Positions 1 to 10,058 are shown, counted from the stretch's first letter. The stretch is DNA of 64,000 bases from Phenylobacterium sp. (GCF_004799515.1 NZ_SSMX01000002.1:62001-126000); one strand, 5' to 3'. Translations and numbers: made by a program. The notes: generated by a model not told the origin, from the sequence alone.

Positions 1-2
1 GA

Positions 3-911
3 GACCTCGACCTGGCGACGGTCACCGCCGCGGACTTCCCGCTGCCGGCCTTCGGTCCGCGCCTGGCGGCGCTGCATCGGGGCGAGGTGCTGGAGGGCCG
101 GGGCTTCGCGGTGATCCGCGGCCTCGATCCTCAGGCCTTCAGCCGGCGCGAGAACGGGGCGCTGTTCCTCGGGATCGGCGCTCACCTGGGCGCCTTCCGC
201 CCGCAGAACGCCGCGGGCCACATCCTGGGGCATGTGAAGGACCTGGGCCGCTCCGGCGACGACCCCAACGCGCGGCTCTACCAGACCCACGAGCGGCAGA
301 CCTACCACACCGACAGCTGTGACGTGGTCGGGCTCTACTGCCTGAAGCCGGCCAAGGCCGGCGGCCGCTCCAGTCTGGTGAGCTCGGTCACCCTCTACAA
401 CGAAATGCGCCGCCGGGCGCCGGAGCTGGCCGCGGCGCTGTTCCAGCCCATCGAGACCGACCGCCGGGGCGAGGTCGCCGCCGGCGAGCTGCCCTGGTTC
501 AACATCCCGGTGTTCAACTGGTTCGAAGGCTGTTTCGCCGGCATGTACCAGCGTCAGTACATCGAAAGCGCCCGCCGCTTCTCCGAGGTCCCGCCGCTGA
601 CGGAGACACAGGTCGCCGCCCTCGATTTGCTGGACGCGCTCGCCGAGGATCCGGCGCTGCATCTGGAGATCGATTTCCAGCCCGGCGACATCCAGCTGGT
701 CAACAACCACGTCCTCTTCCACGACCGCACCGCCTTCGAGGACTGGCCCGAGCCCGAGCGGCGACGTCACCTGCTGCGCCTGTGGCTGGCCCCTCCCGAC
801 GCGCAGGCCCTGCCGCCGGTCTTCGCCGAGCGTTTCGGAACGGCGGCGCCGGGCGCGCGCGGCGGGGTCACGGTCTCGCCGGACCGCTGGGTCGCGCCGC
901 TGGAGGCCTGA
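3..911 (+). CDS. TauD/TfdA-family Fe(II)/2-oxoglutarate dioxygenase, 5' truncated by window edge
   Basis: The reading frame is open to the left edge, so the true start lies outside the window; the GTG at 87 is internal. The product looks like a non-heme Fe(II)- and 2-oxoglutarate-dependent oxygenase of the TauD/gamma-butyrobetaine hydroxylase superfamily. The HxD iron motif is visible as HTD (codons at 306-314), and a distal His lies in the VNNHVLFHDR stretch near position 705, followed by an Arg-rich RRHLLRLWL segment typical of 2-oxoglutarate binding. The substrate cannot be read from the sequence. It is followed by a 110-base gap and a hybrid kinase on the same strand, with no sign of coupling. 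Confidence 0.85.
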   Translation, partial: DLDLATVTAADFPLPAFGPRLAALHRGEVLEGRGFAVIRGLDPQAFSRRENGALFLGIGAHLGAFRPQNAAGHILGHVKDLGRSGDDPNARLYQTHERQTYHTDSCDVVGLYCLKPAKAGGRSSLVSSVTLYNEMRRRAPELAAALFQPIETDRRGEVAAGELPWFNIPVFNWFEGCFAGMYQRQYIESARRFSEVPPLTETQVAALDLLDALAEDPALHLEIDFQPGDIQLVNNHVLFHDRTAFEDWPEPERRRHLLRLWLAPPDAQALPPVFAERFGTAAPGARGGVTVSPDRWVAPLEA

Positions 912-1022
912 GCCGCCACGCCGCCATGCGGCGGAAAGTCGCCAATCGAGGGTCCCCGAAGAAGGGTTCCGAAAGCATTTCCTGCTACGGCGAAGCCTCA
1001 AGACGAGGACCCTGGCCGGCGC

Positions 1023-3497
1023 ATGCGTTTCCGTTCGATCAGCACCAAGCTCCTGGCCGGCCTGATCGCCGCCATGACCGTGCTGCTGCTCGCCGACACC
1101 GTGGTGACCTACTGGTCCTATCGCGCCCAGGTCGAGAAGCACCGGATTCACGACCTGGCCCTCTATGTGCAGGAGCGCACCCGCACTGAGGAAGACCTGT
1201 TCGAGACCCTGCGGACGCGCCAGACCGCCGCCACCGAGGCGCTGCATCGCCGCCTCAGCCTGATGCGCTCGGGTCCGGAGGTGGACCGCCAGTTCGACGC
1301 ATGGTTCCCGGAGAAGGGCGACGGCACCCGCCGCAGCCGCGACAGCCTCTACGACGGCGAACAGACCGCCGACGGCGATGCGCTCTACGGCGTCGGAGCC
1401 TATATCGGCCACGCCGACCAGATCACCCCCGAGCAGAAGCGGGTGATGACCGCGGCCACCCTGGTGGTGAACCGGATCGGCGAGTCCGACCTCGCCAAGT
1501 TCGAGAACTTCTTCTTCCTGGCCCCGCAGGATCGCCTGATCCTGTTCGCGCCGCATCGCGAGGAGCGGCTGTCCTTCTTCCGCAAGACCGCGCCGGGCGG
1601 GGTCAACTTCGACCGCACCGACCAGGGCAGCTTCGCCCTGCCGCAGAACGATCCTTCCGGGCGGATGCGCTGCACGCCGCTGTCGCCGCTGCTGCAGGAC
1701 AAGACCGGGCGAACCCTGATCACCGGCTGCGTCAGCCCGGTCTATGTGGATGGCCGTTATGTCGGCGCCTGGGGCACCACCTTGATGGCGGGCTCCTACC
1801 TGACCCAGGTGCTGCACAACACCCCGGCCGGGGCCACCAGTCTGATCGCTTCGGACCGTGGCGAGCTGGTGGCGTTCCCGGGCTTCACCCGCCCGCAGGC
1901 GCTGAACCGCAACTCGGTCGCGGCCCTGGAGAAGGCCTACGGCGTGCCGGCCCTGGTGGCGCGCATCCACGCTCAGGGCAAACCCAGCGGCGTCATCGAC
2001 AGCGCCGACGGCAAGATGCTGGTGGCCTACGGGCGCCTGGACGGTCCGGGCTGGCTGCTGCTGGTGGCCTTTCCGAAAGCGCTGGCGCAGGGCAATCCAT
2101 GGGCGGCGATGGCGCCCAATGTCGCCGGCAAGTTCCTGATCATCGCCATTGGCGCGGCGATCCTGTTCGCGATGGTCCGCGGGCTTGTGATCTCGCCCCT
2201 GCAGGCGCTGGGTCAGCCGCAATCGGACGACATCGAAGTCCTGGCCGCGCGCGACGACGAGATCGGCCAGCTCGCCCGCACCCTGCGCGACGAACGCGAG
2301 CGCGGCGACGAGATCCTGGCGGGCCTGGAGGAGCGGGTGCGCGCGCGCACCGCCGAGCTGGAGCAGGCCAATGCCGCCAAGACCGACTTCCTGGCCAACA
2401 TGAGCCACGAGCTGCGTACGCCATTGAACGGCGTCATCGCGCTTTCCAGTCTGCTCGCGAAGGAACAGACCACTGAGCGCGGGCGCCAGACCGCCGACTT
2501 GGTGGTGGCCTCGGGGCGCCTGCTGCAACAGGTGCTCACCGACATCCTGGACCTCACCCGCATCGAAGCCGGTCAGCTTCCGGTCAACCTGGCGCCCTTC
2601 GAGCTCGCCGACTGCATCGCCACCATCGCCGCTCTGCACCGGGCCAGCGCCGAGGCCAAGGGCCTCGACTTCCGGGTCACCCTGGCGCCGGAGGCGCACG
2701 GCTGGCGGCTCGGCGACGACGTTCGCGTGACGCAGATCCTCTCCAACCTGCTCTCCAACGCGGTGAAGTTCACGACCGTCGGCGGCGTCTCCATGGACGT
2801 CGCCTGCGAGGGCGAGGCGGTCACCGTGGCGGTCACCGACACCGGCGTCGGCTTCTCCGACGAATTCCGCGAGCGCCTGTTCAGCCGCTTCGAGCAGGCC
2901 GACGGTTCGATCACCCGCCGCTTCGGCGGTTCGGGCCTGGGCCTGGCGATCTCGGCCTCGCTGGCGGCCATGATGGGCGGCAAGGTCGAAGCCCGTTCCG
3001 AACTCGGGAAGGGCTCGGTGTTCACACTCACCCTGCCGCTGCCGGCCGCCGCCGCGCCGGAGCCGGCCGACGTGGCCGAAGAGGCCGAGGCCGGCGATAT
3101 CGCCGGCCTGAAGGTGCTGGTGGCCGAGGACCATCCCACCAACCGCAAGGTGGTGGAGCTGATCCTGGAGCCCCTGGGCGTTGACCTCACCATGGTCGAG
3201 GACGGCCGCCAGGCGGTGGAGGCCGCCGTGCGCGAGGCCTTCGACCTGATCCTGATGGACCTGCAGATGCCGGTGCTGGATGGTCTCAGCGCCACACGTG
3301 AGATCCGCGCCGCCGAGGCCGACGCCGGCCGCGCCCCGGTGCGGATCGTGGCGCTCTCCGCCAACGCCCTGCCGGAACACATCGCCGAGGCCCGGTCGGC
3401 CGGCATGGACAGCCACCTCGCCAAGCCGATCCGTCCCGAAGAGCTGATCGCCGTCCTCTCGACCGCGTTGGCGATCCTGGACGCCCGCGCCGCCTAG
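1023..3497 (+). CDS. Membrane hybrid sensor histidine kinase with C-terminal receiver domain
   Basis: This 824-residue protein has a membrane helix at about residues 12-32, a long periplasmic Cache-like sensor region to about 360, and a second helix near 372-392. A HisKA domain follows with phospho-accepting His462 in the NMSHELRTPLNG H-box. The HATPase domain shows DTGVGFSDE and GGSGLGLAI boxes. A receiver domain from about 695 begins with VLVAEDHPTNRK, has phospho-acceptor Asp746 in LILMDLQMP, and a conserved Lys in HLAKPI. The linker after the second helix looks HAMP-like but is short. No Hpt domain or output regulator is encoded nearby, so phosphotransfer would go to a partner elsewhere. 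The ligand is unknown. The stop codon interlocks with that of the convergent uppP gene. Confidence 0.93.
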   Translation: MRFRSISTKLLAGLIAAMTVLLLADTVVTYWSYRAQVEKHRIHDLALYVQERTRTEEDLFETLRTRQTAATEALHRRLSLMRSGPEVDRQFDAWFPEKGDGTRRSRDSLYDGEQTADGDALYGVGAYIGHADQITPEQKRVMTAATLVVNRIGESDLAKFENFFFLAPQDRLILFAPHREERLSFFRKTAPGGVNFDRTDQGSFALPQNDPSGRMRCTPLSPLLQDKTGRTLITGCVSPVYVDGRYVGAWGTTLMAGSYLTQVLHNTPAGATSLIASDRGELVAFPGFTRPQALNRNSVAALEKAYGVPALVARIHAQGKPSGVIDSADGKMLVAYGRLDGPGWLLLVAFPKALAQGNPWAAMAPNVAGKFLIIAIGAAILFAMVRGLVISPLQALGQPQSDDIEVLAARDDEIGQLARTLRDERERGDEILAGLEERVRARTAELEQANAAKTDFLANMSHELRTPLNGVIALSSLLAKEQTTERGRQTADLVVASGRLLQQVLTDILDLTRIEAGQLPVNLAPFELADCIATIAALHRASAEAKGLDFRVTLAPEAHGWRLGDDVRVTQILSNLLSNAVKFTTVGGVSMDVACEGEAVTVAVTDTGVGFSDEFRERLFSRFEQADGSITRRFGGSGLGLAISASLAAMMGGKVEARSELGKGSVFTLTLPLPAAAAPEPADVAEEAEAGDIAGLKVLVAEDHPTNRKVVELILEPLGVDLTMVEDGRQAVEAAVREAFDLILMDLQMPVLDGLSATREIRAAEADAGRAPVRIVALSANALPEHIAEARSAGMDSHLAKPIRPEELIAVLSTALAILDARAA

Positions 3498-4384
3498 CCT
3501 GCGCTGGCCGCCGCGAACCAGCCGGCCGCCACGCCGCCCAGGATCAAGGCGCCCAAGAGGGCGCGGTAGATGATGAACGGCCAGGTGGAGAAGCGCTCGA
3601 GGAAGCGCATCAGGCCCCAGATGGCGGCGAAGGACGACACCGCCGCCACCGCTAGGCCAACTCCCAGGATCGCCCAGCCGTGCGCGGGCAGGTGGGCCTT
3701 ATGCAGCTCCCAAATCTCCTTCAGGCCCGCCAGCGCGATGGCGGGCGTCCCCAACAGGAACGACAGCCGCGCGGCCTCCTCGCGCCGGAAGCCCAGCGCC
3801 AGGCCGGCGGTAAGCGTCGACCCGGAGCGCGAGACGCCGGGGATCAGGGCGCCGACCTGCGCCAGGCCCACCAGCAGGGCGTCGACGATGGTGGCGTTCT
3901 CCACCCGGCGGCGATGGCGCGCCAGGATCTCAGCCAACGCCAACAGGGCGGCCATGACCAGGCAGGCCACGCCCACCGCCGGCAGGGTGCGCAGGGGCGA
4001 GTTGCAGGCGTTCAGCAGCGGCGCCAGCAAGAGGCCCGCGATGCCGATCGGGATGGTCGCCAGGATCACCAGCAGGCCCAGCCGCAGGTCCGGATCGTAC
4101 CAGCGGCCGCTGGCCACGGCCCGCACAGAGCCGCCGCAGATCGCCGCGATGTCGCGCCAGAAGTAGCTGACCACGGCGACCAGGGCCGCGGCCTGCATGG
4201 TCGCCGAGAAGGCCGCGCCGGGGTCCGGCCAGCCCAGGAGCGCCGGGACCACCCGCATGTGCGCCGTGGACGAGATCGGCAGGAGCTCGGTGATCCCCTG
4301 GACCACTCCCAGCACCGCGACCTTGGCGTAGCCAAGGCCCATGAAACCCACGTCCAAACCCTGGCAGGAATCGGCCACGTCCAT
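3494..4384 (-). CDS. uppP: Undecaprenyl-diphosphatase (UppP/BacA)
   Basis: This integral membrane enzyme dephosphorylates undecaprenyl diphosphate to recycle the lipid carrier for peptidoglycan and other envelope glycans. The 296 residues show the N-terminal Glu-rich motif GITELLPISSTAHMR and the second signature PGVSRSGST, both catalytic in this family, with about eight hydrophobic segments. It lies 51 bases downstream of the trmH-like gene and probably belongs to a three-gene operon read leftwards. A shorter start at an internal Met (FMGLGYAK) is possible. Members of this family also confer bacitracin tolerance when abundant. Confidence 0.95.
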   Translation of the reverse strand: MDVADSCQGLDVGFMGLGYAKVAVLGVVQGITELLPISSTAHMRVVPALLGWPDPGAAFSATMQAAALVAVVSYFWRDIAAICGGSVRAVASGRWYDPDLRLGLLVILATIPIGIAGLLLAPLLNACNSPLRTLPAVGVACLVMAALLALAEILARHRRRVENATIVDALLVGLAQVGALIPGVSRSGSTLTAGLALGFRREEAARLSFLLGTPAIALAGLKEIWELHKAHLPAHGWAILGVGLAVAAVSSFAAIWGLMRFLERFSTWPFIIYRALLGALILGGVAAGWFAAASAG

Positions 4385-4435
4385 CTCTCCGGGAAGGCGG
4401 CCCTTATGGCCGCAACGCCGCGCAAGCGGAAGCGG

Positions 4436-5224
4436 TCACGTGGCCGCGTAGATCATGATCCCCGTGGCCACCGACAGGTTCAGGCTGTCGGCCCGGCCGC
4501 GCATGGGGATCTTCACATTGACATCGCAGAGGGCCGCCATGTCGGGCGGCAGCCCTTGCTGCTCGTTCCCCATCAGGATCAGGGCGGGCTTGGCGTAGGC
4601 GGCCTCGCGGTGGTCGACCTCGGCGGAGAGCAGGGTGCCCACCACCGAGCCCGGCCAGCCGTCGCGCCAGGCGGCGAACTCCGCCTCGCTGGCCTGGCTC
4701 AGCGGCACGGCGAAGATCGAGCCCATGGTGGCCCGCACCGCCTCCACCGAATAGGGATCGCAGCATTCGCCCACCAGGATCACCCCGCCGCAGCCGGCGG
4801 CGTCGGCGGTGCGGATGATGGTCCCGAGGTTGCCGGGGTCGCGCACCCGGTGCAGCGCCACCCAGCAGGGCGAGGCGGCAGGCTCCAGAGCCGAGAGCGG
4901 CCTGAACGCCTGGCGGAAGACGCCTACCACGGCCTGCGGATTGTCCCGGCGGCTGACCTTGGCGAGGATTTCCTGGGTGACTTCGATCACCTCGCCGTTG
5001 GCCGAAAGGGTCGCGGCCACCGCCGTCTTGGCCAGCGGATGGACCGTGGCGTCGGGGCCATGCATCAGGATCGCCGGGGCGTGGCCGGTCTCGATCCCCT
5101 CGATAACCGCCTTCAGCCCCTCGGCGACGAAGAGGCCGGTCTCGTCGCGCTCCTTGCGCAGGTGCAGCGCGCGGACGGCCTTGACCGTCGGGTTGGTCAG
5201 CGAGGTGACCGCGCGCTGGCTCAC
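4436..5224 (-). CDS. TrmH/SpoU-family RNA 2'-O-methyltransferase
   Basis: This SPOUT-fold (trefoil-knot) methyltransferase is predicted to 2'-O-methylate rRNA or tRNA with SAM. The three SpoU motifs are readable: NLGTIIRTADAAG, LILMGNEQQGLP and the C-terminal IPMRGRADSLNLSVATGI. The N-terminal region (SLTNPTVKAVRALHLRK) resembles the substrate-binding domain of RlmB/TsnR-type enzymes. I set the start at GTG 5224, whose last bases overlap the stop of the upstream methyltransferase (GTGA). The open frame continues further upstream only into that gene. The product is 262 residues, normal for the family. The target nucleotide cannot be told. Confidence 0.9.
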   Translation of the reverse strand: MSQRAVTSLTNPTVKAVRALHLRKERDETGLFVAEGLKAVIEGIETGHAPAILMHGPDATVHPLAKTAVAATLSANGEVIEVTQEILAKVSRRDNPQAVVGVFRQAFRPLSALEPAASPCWVALHRVRDPGNLGTIIRTADAAGCGGVILVGECCDPYSVEAVRATMGSIFAVPLSQASEAEFAAWRDGWPGSVVGTLLSAEVDHREAAYAKPALILMGNEQQGLPPDMAALCDVNVKIPMRGRADSLNLSVATGIMIYAAT

Positions 5225-6150
5225 GGCGCCTGCCAGCGGGCGAAGAAGCTCATGCCGATCTCGCGCTCGCCGTCCTCCTGCGAGAGCGCCAGTTCGCCCC
5301 ATTCGATGCGCCCGCCGCGCCCGGCGAGCTTGTCGGCCAAGAGGCCCGAGAGCGCCGCCCCGCTGATCCGCTCGGCATAGGCGTTCAGCACCAGGAAGCT
5401 AGCGCCCGGCGCCAGGAGCTGCGCGCAAAGCCCCGCCAGCTCGGGCAAGTCCTCGAACAGCCGCCAGACTTCGCCGCCCGGCCCGCGGCCATACTTCGGC
5501 GGGTCGAGGATGATCCCCTCGTAGGTCGAGCCGCGCCGCACCTCGCGCTGGACGTACTTGCGCGCGTCCTCGGTGATCCAGCGGATCGGCCGCTCGGCCA
5601 GGCCCGATAGCTCGGCGTTCTCCCGCGCCCAGGCCACCGCGCGCTTGGACGCGTCCACGTGGGTCACCGCCGCGCCCGCCGCCGCCATCACCAAGCTGGC
5701 GACCCCGGTGTAACCGAACAGGTTCAGCACCTTCGGCGGGCCTTCAGCCGCCTTCGCCCCGCGCACCGCCGTGTCGAGCCAGGCCCAGTTGGCCGCCTGC
5801 TCCGGGAAGAAGGCCAGGTGGCGGAAGCTGGTGAAGCGGCCGTGGAACTTCACGTCGCCCCAGCTGAGCGGCCAGGCCGCCCCGTCACCAAGCGCCGCCG
5901 CCTGGCCTTTCAGCTTCCAGCGCCCTGCGTCCTCGTCGTCGGCGGGGTCGAACACCGCGTCGGCGGCCGCCCAGGCCGACGCGGGCAGGGCGGGCGACCA
6001 CAGGCACTGCGGCTCCGGCCGCACCACCGTGAAGCGTCCGTAGCGCTCCAGCTTGCGCCCGTTCCCGCTGTCCAGCAGGGCGTAGCCGGCCCAACCCCGC
6101 GTGCGCATCACGCTGGGCAGGTCGGCGACCTTGGGCTTCGAACCGCTCAT
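5221..6150 (-). CDS. Class I SAM-dependent RNA methyltransferase (RlmI/RlmK-like)
   Basis: The 309-residue product has a Rossmann methyltransferase core with the SAM-binding stretch VLNLFGYTGVASLVMAAAGA, an acidic loop THVDASKRAV, and the catalytic-type motif IILDPPKYGRG, as in rRNA cytosine/guanine methyltransferases of the RlmI/RlmKL/YccW group. No N-terminal PUA domain is obvious, so the exact subfamily is uncertain. It is the first gene of a leftward operon and overlaps the next RNA methyltransferase by four bases, which suggests coordinated rRNA modification. Confidence 0.85.
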   Translation of the reverse strand: MSGSKPKVADLPSVMRTRGWAGYALLDSGNGRKLERYGRFTVVRPEPQCLWSPALPASAWAAADAVFDPADDEDAGRWKLKGQAAALGDGAAWPLSWGDVKFHGRFTSFRHLAFFPEQAANWAWLDTAVRGAKAAEGPPKVLNLFGYTGVASLVMAAAGAAVTHVDASKRAVAWARENAELSGLAERPIRWITEDARKYVQREVRRGSTYEGIILDPPKYGRGPGGEVWRLFEDLPELAGLCAQLLAPGASFLVLNAYAERISGAALSGLLADKLAGRGGRIEWGELALSQEDGEREIGMSFFARWQAP

Positions 6151-6242
6151 GCCTCGCGATTACGCGGTCGCGGCCCGCCCCGTCCAGCCGCAAGGCGCCG
6201 CCTGGACTGTCCACAGGGCGCTGAGGCGCCGCACTTGTCACA

Positions 6243-6923
6243 TTGGCGGAATTGGGGTCCCGTAGCGGAAGGGCAACCAGAGAAAGCGTCAGTTTGTCGG
6301 TCGTCATCACTCCGCCGCGCCGTTCGGCCCGCAAGGCCAAGGGCGACGGCTATCTCCGCCGCGCCGAAATCCTCGAGGCCGCCGAGCGCATCTTCGTCGC
6401 CGAGGGCTACGAGGGCGCCACCATCCGCAAGATCGCCGATGAGGTGGGCGTCTCGTCCACCGCCCTCTACATGCACTTCCAGGACAAGGGCGCGATCCTG
6501 CTGGAGATCTGCGAGGCGACCCTGAAGCTGCTGCTGGAGCGCAACCGCGAACTGGCCGCCCGGCCGCTCGATCCGGTGGTGCGCACGCAGATGATGCTCG
6601 AGGCCTACATGCGCTGGGGCCTGCAGCATCCCAACGCCTACCAGTTGGTGTTCTCCGGCGCGCCGGCCGCCGCCCCGTGGCCGGAAGGCACATCGGACAT
6701 GGGCGCCCAGTGCTACGACATCTTCCGCGACGTGGTGCGAGAGATCGCCGCCAACGGCCGCCTGCGCACCGGCTCGGCGGACTCGGCCGCCCAGGCGCTG
6801 TGGATGAGCTGCCACGGCGTCGTCGCCCTCTACGCCTCGCGCCCCAACTTCGGCTGGGCCGAACCGGACGAGCTGATCGCCGTCACCCTGGAAGCCCTGC
6901 TGAACGGCCTGGTGACGGACTAG
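6243..6923 (+). CDS. TetR/AcrR-family transcriptional regulator
   Basis: A helix-turn-helix occupies about residues 40-85: an ILEAAERIFVAEGYEGATIRKIADEVGVSSTALYMHF stretch matches the TetR DNA-binding signature. The remainder is an all-helical ligand-binding domain of unknown specificity. The frame opens with TTG 6243. A second TTG at 6294, preceded by AGAGAAAG, would give a 209-residue protein that starts nearer to the HTH; I cannot decide between them. It is transcribed away from the methyltransferase operon and towards the convergent lytic transglycosylase, so its regulon is not evident from its neighbours. Confidence 0.9.
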   Translation: MAELGSRSGRATRESVSLSVVITPPRRSARKAKGDGYLRRAEILEAAERIFVAEGYEGATIRKIADEVGVSSTALYMHFQDKGAILLEICEATLKLLLERNRELAARPLDPVVRTQMMLEAYMRWGLQHPNAYQLVFSGAPAAAPWPEGTSDMGAQCYDIFRDVVREIAANGRLRTGSADSAAQALWMSCHGVVALYASRPNFGWAEPDELIAVTLEALLNGLVTD

Positions 6924-6926
6924 GGC

Positions 6927-9044
6927 CTAGCGTCCCACCGGGCTGCCGCTGTCGGCCAGGGTGGGCTGGGCGGTGATCGGCGCGCCATAGGCGCCGCGCT
7001 TCAGGTCGGAACTGAGCGTGATCGGGATCGAGCCGCCGGCCAGCTTGGCGCGGTAGACCTGCATGTTCTCCATCACCCGCATGACGTAGTTGCGGGTCTC
7101 CGAGAACGGGATGCACTCGATGTAGTCCACCGGATCGGTCGAGCCGCCGCGCGGGTCGCCGCAGAACTGGGTCCACTGGGTCGGCCGCCCGGGCCCGGCG
7201 TTGTAGCCCGCCGCGGCCATGACGTAGGAGCCGGAGAACTGGCTCACTAGCTGGCCCAGGAAGCTCGCGCCCAGGCGCATGTTGTACTCCGGCTCGTCCA
7301 GCTGCGAGGGCGAGTAGGAGACCCCGATCCGCTTGGCGAGGATCTTCGCCGTCGAGGGCATCAGCTGCATCATGCCGCGTGCGCCCACGCCGGAGCGGAC
7401 GTTGGGGTCGAAGCTGCTTTCCTGGCGGGTGATGGCCAGCACCAGGGCGGGCTCCGCCGCGCCGCCATCGGGCGCCTCGCGCATCGGATAGGCCCGTTGC
7501 GGCAGGATGAAGCCGTGCTGCGCCGCCGCCCGGGCGACCTTCATGGACAGCTCCATGTCGCCGTAGCCGCGCGCCAGGTCGACGAGTTGGGCTTCATCCT
7601 CGACCGTGGTCTGGATGTCGTCGAGGTTCAGTACGAACACCTTGTAGAGGTCGCGTTCGCCGTAGTCGTAGAGCAGGCGAGTGGCGGCGATCGGATCGCT
7701 GTCCTCGAAGGCCGAGCGCGCCTGCGGGGTGATGATCGGATCGGAAGCCAGGGTCAGCCGCCGCCCGATCTTCTCCGACGCCAGCATGCCGTAGAAGGTG
7801 GTGCTGTACTGCGCGGCCTGGCCGTAGAAGGCGTCGGCGGCGGCCTTGTCGCCGCGGGCGTCGGCGGCGCGGCCCTCCCAGTAGAACGCCCGGCCGCGGG
7901 TGACCGGCGAGGTGCCGATCTTCTCCAGGGCGGCGAAGTGCTGGGCGGCCTTGGCCGGCTCGTGCAGCTTGCAGAGCGCGATCCAGCCGGCGGCGAACTC
8001 CGCATCGGCGCCGCTGGAGCCGGAGGTCAGGCCGGTGTCGGCGACGGCCATGTAGGCGGCGCGGGCGTCGCCGTCGTGGATCGCCGCCAGCATCAGGTGC
8101 TTGCGCTCGTCCCAGATGCGGTCGCCCTGGTCGGCCGAGGTCACCTCGTGCGGGAAGTAGGGCAGCTGGCCGAGCGCCAGGACGTCCATGCCCTTGCGGC
8201 GCATGAAGGCGGCGCGCTCGAAGGCGACGCCCGGCGACTGCGCCAGCTCGGACGGCAAGGCGGCGGTCAGCTCGCTGGCGTCGCGGGCCTCGGCGCGCAG
8301 GGCCAGGCGCGCGCGGGCCGCCTCCTGCTGGTCGGCGGCGAGCAGCGGGATCATCTCCCGCGCCGCGGGACCTTGCGAGCCATAGAGCAGGACGTCGGCG
8401 CGGTGGGCGTGGTCGTCGGCGGTCAGCGCGTCGCCGAAGCGGGCCAGCATGGTGCGCTGGGTGTCGGCCTCGAAGCTCTTGTCGCGCCACCAATGCTTGA
8501 TCAGCGCCGTGGCGTCGGCGGTGCGGCCCAGGCCCCGGTAGGCGGCGGCCAGAGCCATCGCGCCTTGGGCCGTGGCGGGCTCGGAGCCGGCGAACCAGTC
8601 CAGCGTCTGTTGCGGCGTCTTGCCGGAGGTCTCGATCAGCCGTTCGGCGGCGGCCTGGCGGCGCGGCGCGCGGGGCCAGCCGGCCAGCTCCGTGCGGGCC
8701 TTGTCCACCTCGTAGAAGCCCACGGCGTCGGCGTCGCAGTCCACCAGCACCCAGGTCGCGGTCTTGCGCGCCAAGGGATCGCCGATCTGGGCGATGGCGT
8801 CGCGCGCGCCGTTCACATTCGCCCGCCGCGCGGCCTCGATGGCCTGGCGCAGCAGGCCCGCGTCGCGGTCGCTGAGGCGGTGCGAGGCGTTGGCCGGCTG
8901 CAGGGGCGCATCGCCCAGGGCCGACGGCTTGGTGACGCTTTCCAGCAGGTCGCCCAGCGGGTCGGTGGTCTGGGCGCGCGCGCCCAGCCCCACCATCAGG
9001 GAGACACCTGCGATCAGGAAGGCCTTGCGTGCGATCTTGTGCAA
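6927..9044 (-). CDS. Soluble lytic murein transglycosylase (Slt-type, GH23)
   Basis: The 705-residue precursor starts at TTG 9044 with an N-terminal signal peptide (FLIAGVSLMVGLGARAQ). A long alpha-helical superhelical region, as in Slt70, occupies roughly residues 60-500. The catalytic lysozyme-like domain follows: the acid Glu is in ITRQESSFDP, with GARGMMQLMPSTAK and AAAGYNAGPGR as the GH23 signatures. It should cleave glycan strands in the periplasm with 1,6-anhydro product formation. The C-terminal tail is rich in Ser, Pro and Thr. It is convergent with the TetR gene, with three bases between their ends. Confidence 0.93.
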   Translation of the reverse strand: MHKIARKAFLIAGVSLMVGLGARAQTTDPLGDLLESVTKPSALGDAPLQPANASHRLSDRDAGLLRQAIEAARRANVNGARDAIAQIGDPLARKTATWVLVDCDADAVGFYEVDKARTELAGWPRAPRRQAAAERLIETSGKTPQQTLDWFAGSEPATAQGAMALAAAYRGLGRTADATALIKHWWRDKSFEADTQRTMLARFGDALTADDHAHRADVLLYGSQGPAAREMIPLLAADQQEAARARLALRAEARDASELTAALPSELAQSPGVAFERAAFMRRKGMDVLALGQLPYFPHEVTSADQGDRIWDERKHLMLAAIHDGDARAAYMAVADTGLTSGSSGADAEFAAGWIALCKLHEPAKAAQHFAALEKIGTSPVTRGRAFYWEGRAADARGDKAAADAFYGQAAQYSTTFYGMLASEKIGRRLTLASDPIITPQARSAFEDSDPIAATRLLYDYGERDLYKVFVLNLDDIQTTVEDEAQLVDLARGYGDMELSMKVARAAAQHGFILPQRAYPMREAPDGGAAEPALVLAITRQESSFDPNVRSGVGARGMMQLMPSTAKILAKRIGVSYSPSQLDEPEYNMRLGASFLGQLVSQFSGSYVMAAAGYNAGPGRPTQWTQFCGDPRGGSTDPVDYIECIPFSETRNYVMRVMENMQVYRAKLAGGSIPITLSSDLKRGAYGAPITAQPTLADSGSPVGR

Positions 9045-9172
9045 CCGGACGCCCCCGAAGGAACTCTAAAGCGAATCAATACGTCATTGCGGGCTCTGCC
9101 CACCTCACCATATTGTCGCGACGAATCTGAACGACGCCTTTCCAGGCGTCCAATCACGGCAATTTGCTCTCC

Positions 9173-10057
9173 ATGCCTGACCCTATGTTCAAGGGCGTCT
9201 TCCCCGCCCTCGTCACGCCGTTCCGGGACGGGGAGGTGGACGAAAAAGCCTTCGTCGCCCTCGTGGAACGCCAGATCGCCGGCGGCGTGCACGGCCTCGT
9301 GGCCGTCGGCACCACGGGCGAGAGTGCGACGCTACGTCACGATGAGCACCGCGAGGTCACGGAGCTGTGCGTGAAGACCGCGGCCGGCCGCGTGCCAGTG
9401 ATCGCCGGCACGGGCTCCAACTGCACCGAAGAGGCGATCGAGCTCACCCAGCACGCCAAGGCCATCGGCGCCGACGCGGCCCTGATCGTCACGCCCTACT
9501 ACAACCGCCCAAGCCAGGAGGGCATGTACGCCCACTACGCGGCGATCGCCGAGGCGGTGCAACTGCCGATCCTGGTCTACAACGTGCCCAGCCGCACCGG
9601 CGTCGACATCTCCAACGACACGCTCGCCCGCCTCTCCAAGCTGCCGAACATCGTGGGCGTCAAGGACGCCACCGGCGACCTGGGCCGCGCCAGCCAGCAG
9701 CGGCTGGCCTGCGGCGAGGGCTGGACCATGCTCTCCGGCGACGATCCCTCGGCCCTCGGCTACATGGCCCACGGCGGCCACGGCTGCATCTCGGTCACCG
9801 CCAACGTCGCGCCCGAGCAGGTCTCGGCCTTCTACAACGACGCGCTGAACGGCCAGTGGCAGGGCGCGCTCTACGGCCAGGATCGGCTGATCCGCCTGCA
9901 CAAGGCGCTGTTCACCGACGCCTCGCCGTCGCCCACCAAGTTCGCGCTCGCCCGCCTCGGCCTCTGCGCCGAGGATATGCGCCTGCCGCTCGTCCCGGCG
10001 TCCGAAGCCTCGCGGAAGGAAGTCCTCGCCGCCATGCGGGACGCCGGGGTGATCTGA
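9173..10057 (+). CDS. dapA: 4-hydroxy-tetrahydrodipicolinate synthase
   Basis: DapA condenses pyruvate with aspartate semialdehyde, the first committed step to diaminopimelate and lysine. The TIM-barrel signatures are visible: GTTGESATL, the catalytic Tyr in [11 protein letters not shown], and the Schiff-base Lys in VGVKDATGD. The length (294 residues) is normal. I chose ATG 9173; ATG 9185 and TTG 9164 are in frame and there is no decisive ribosome binding site. The smpB gene starts one base after the stop, implying co-transcription. Confidence 0.95.
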   Translation: MPDPMFKGVFPALVTPFRDGEVDEKAFVALVERQIAGGVHGLVAVGTTGESATLRHDEHREVTELCVKTAAGRVPVIAGTGSNCTEEAIELTQHAKAIGADAALIVTPYYNRPSQEGMYAHYAAIAEAVQLPILVYNVPSRTGVDISNDTLARLSKLPNIVGVKDATGDLGRASQQRLACGEGWTMLSGDDPSALGYMAHGGHGCISVTANVAPEQVSAFYNDALNGQWQGALYGQDRLIRLHKALFTDASPSPTKFALARLGLCAEDMRLPLVPASEASRKEVLAAMRDAGVI

Positions 10058-10058
10058 G

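Noticed and set aside
7497..9374. 625-residue forward open frame opposite the lytic transglycosylase
   Set aside because: Shadow of a clear GH23 protein, low-complexity Gly/Val/Arg composition.
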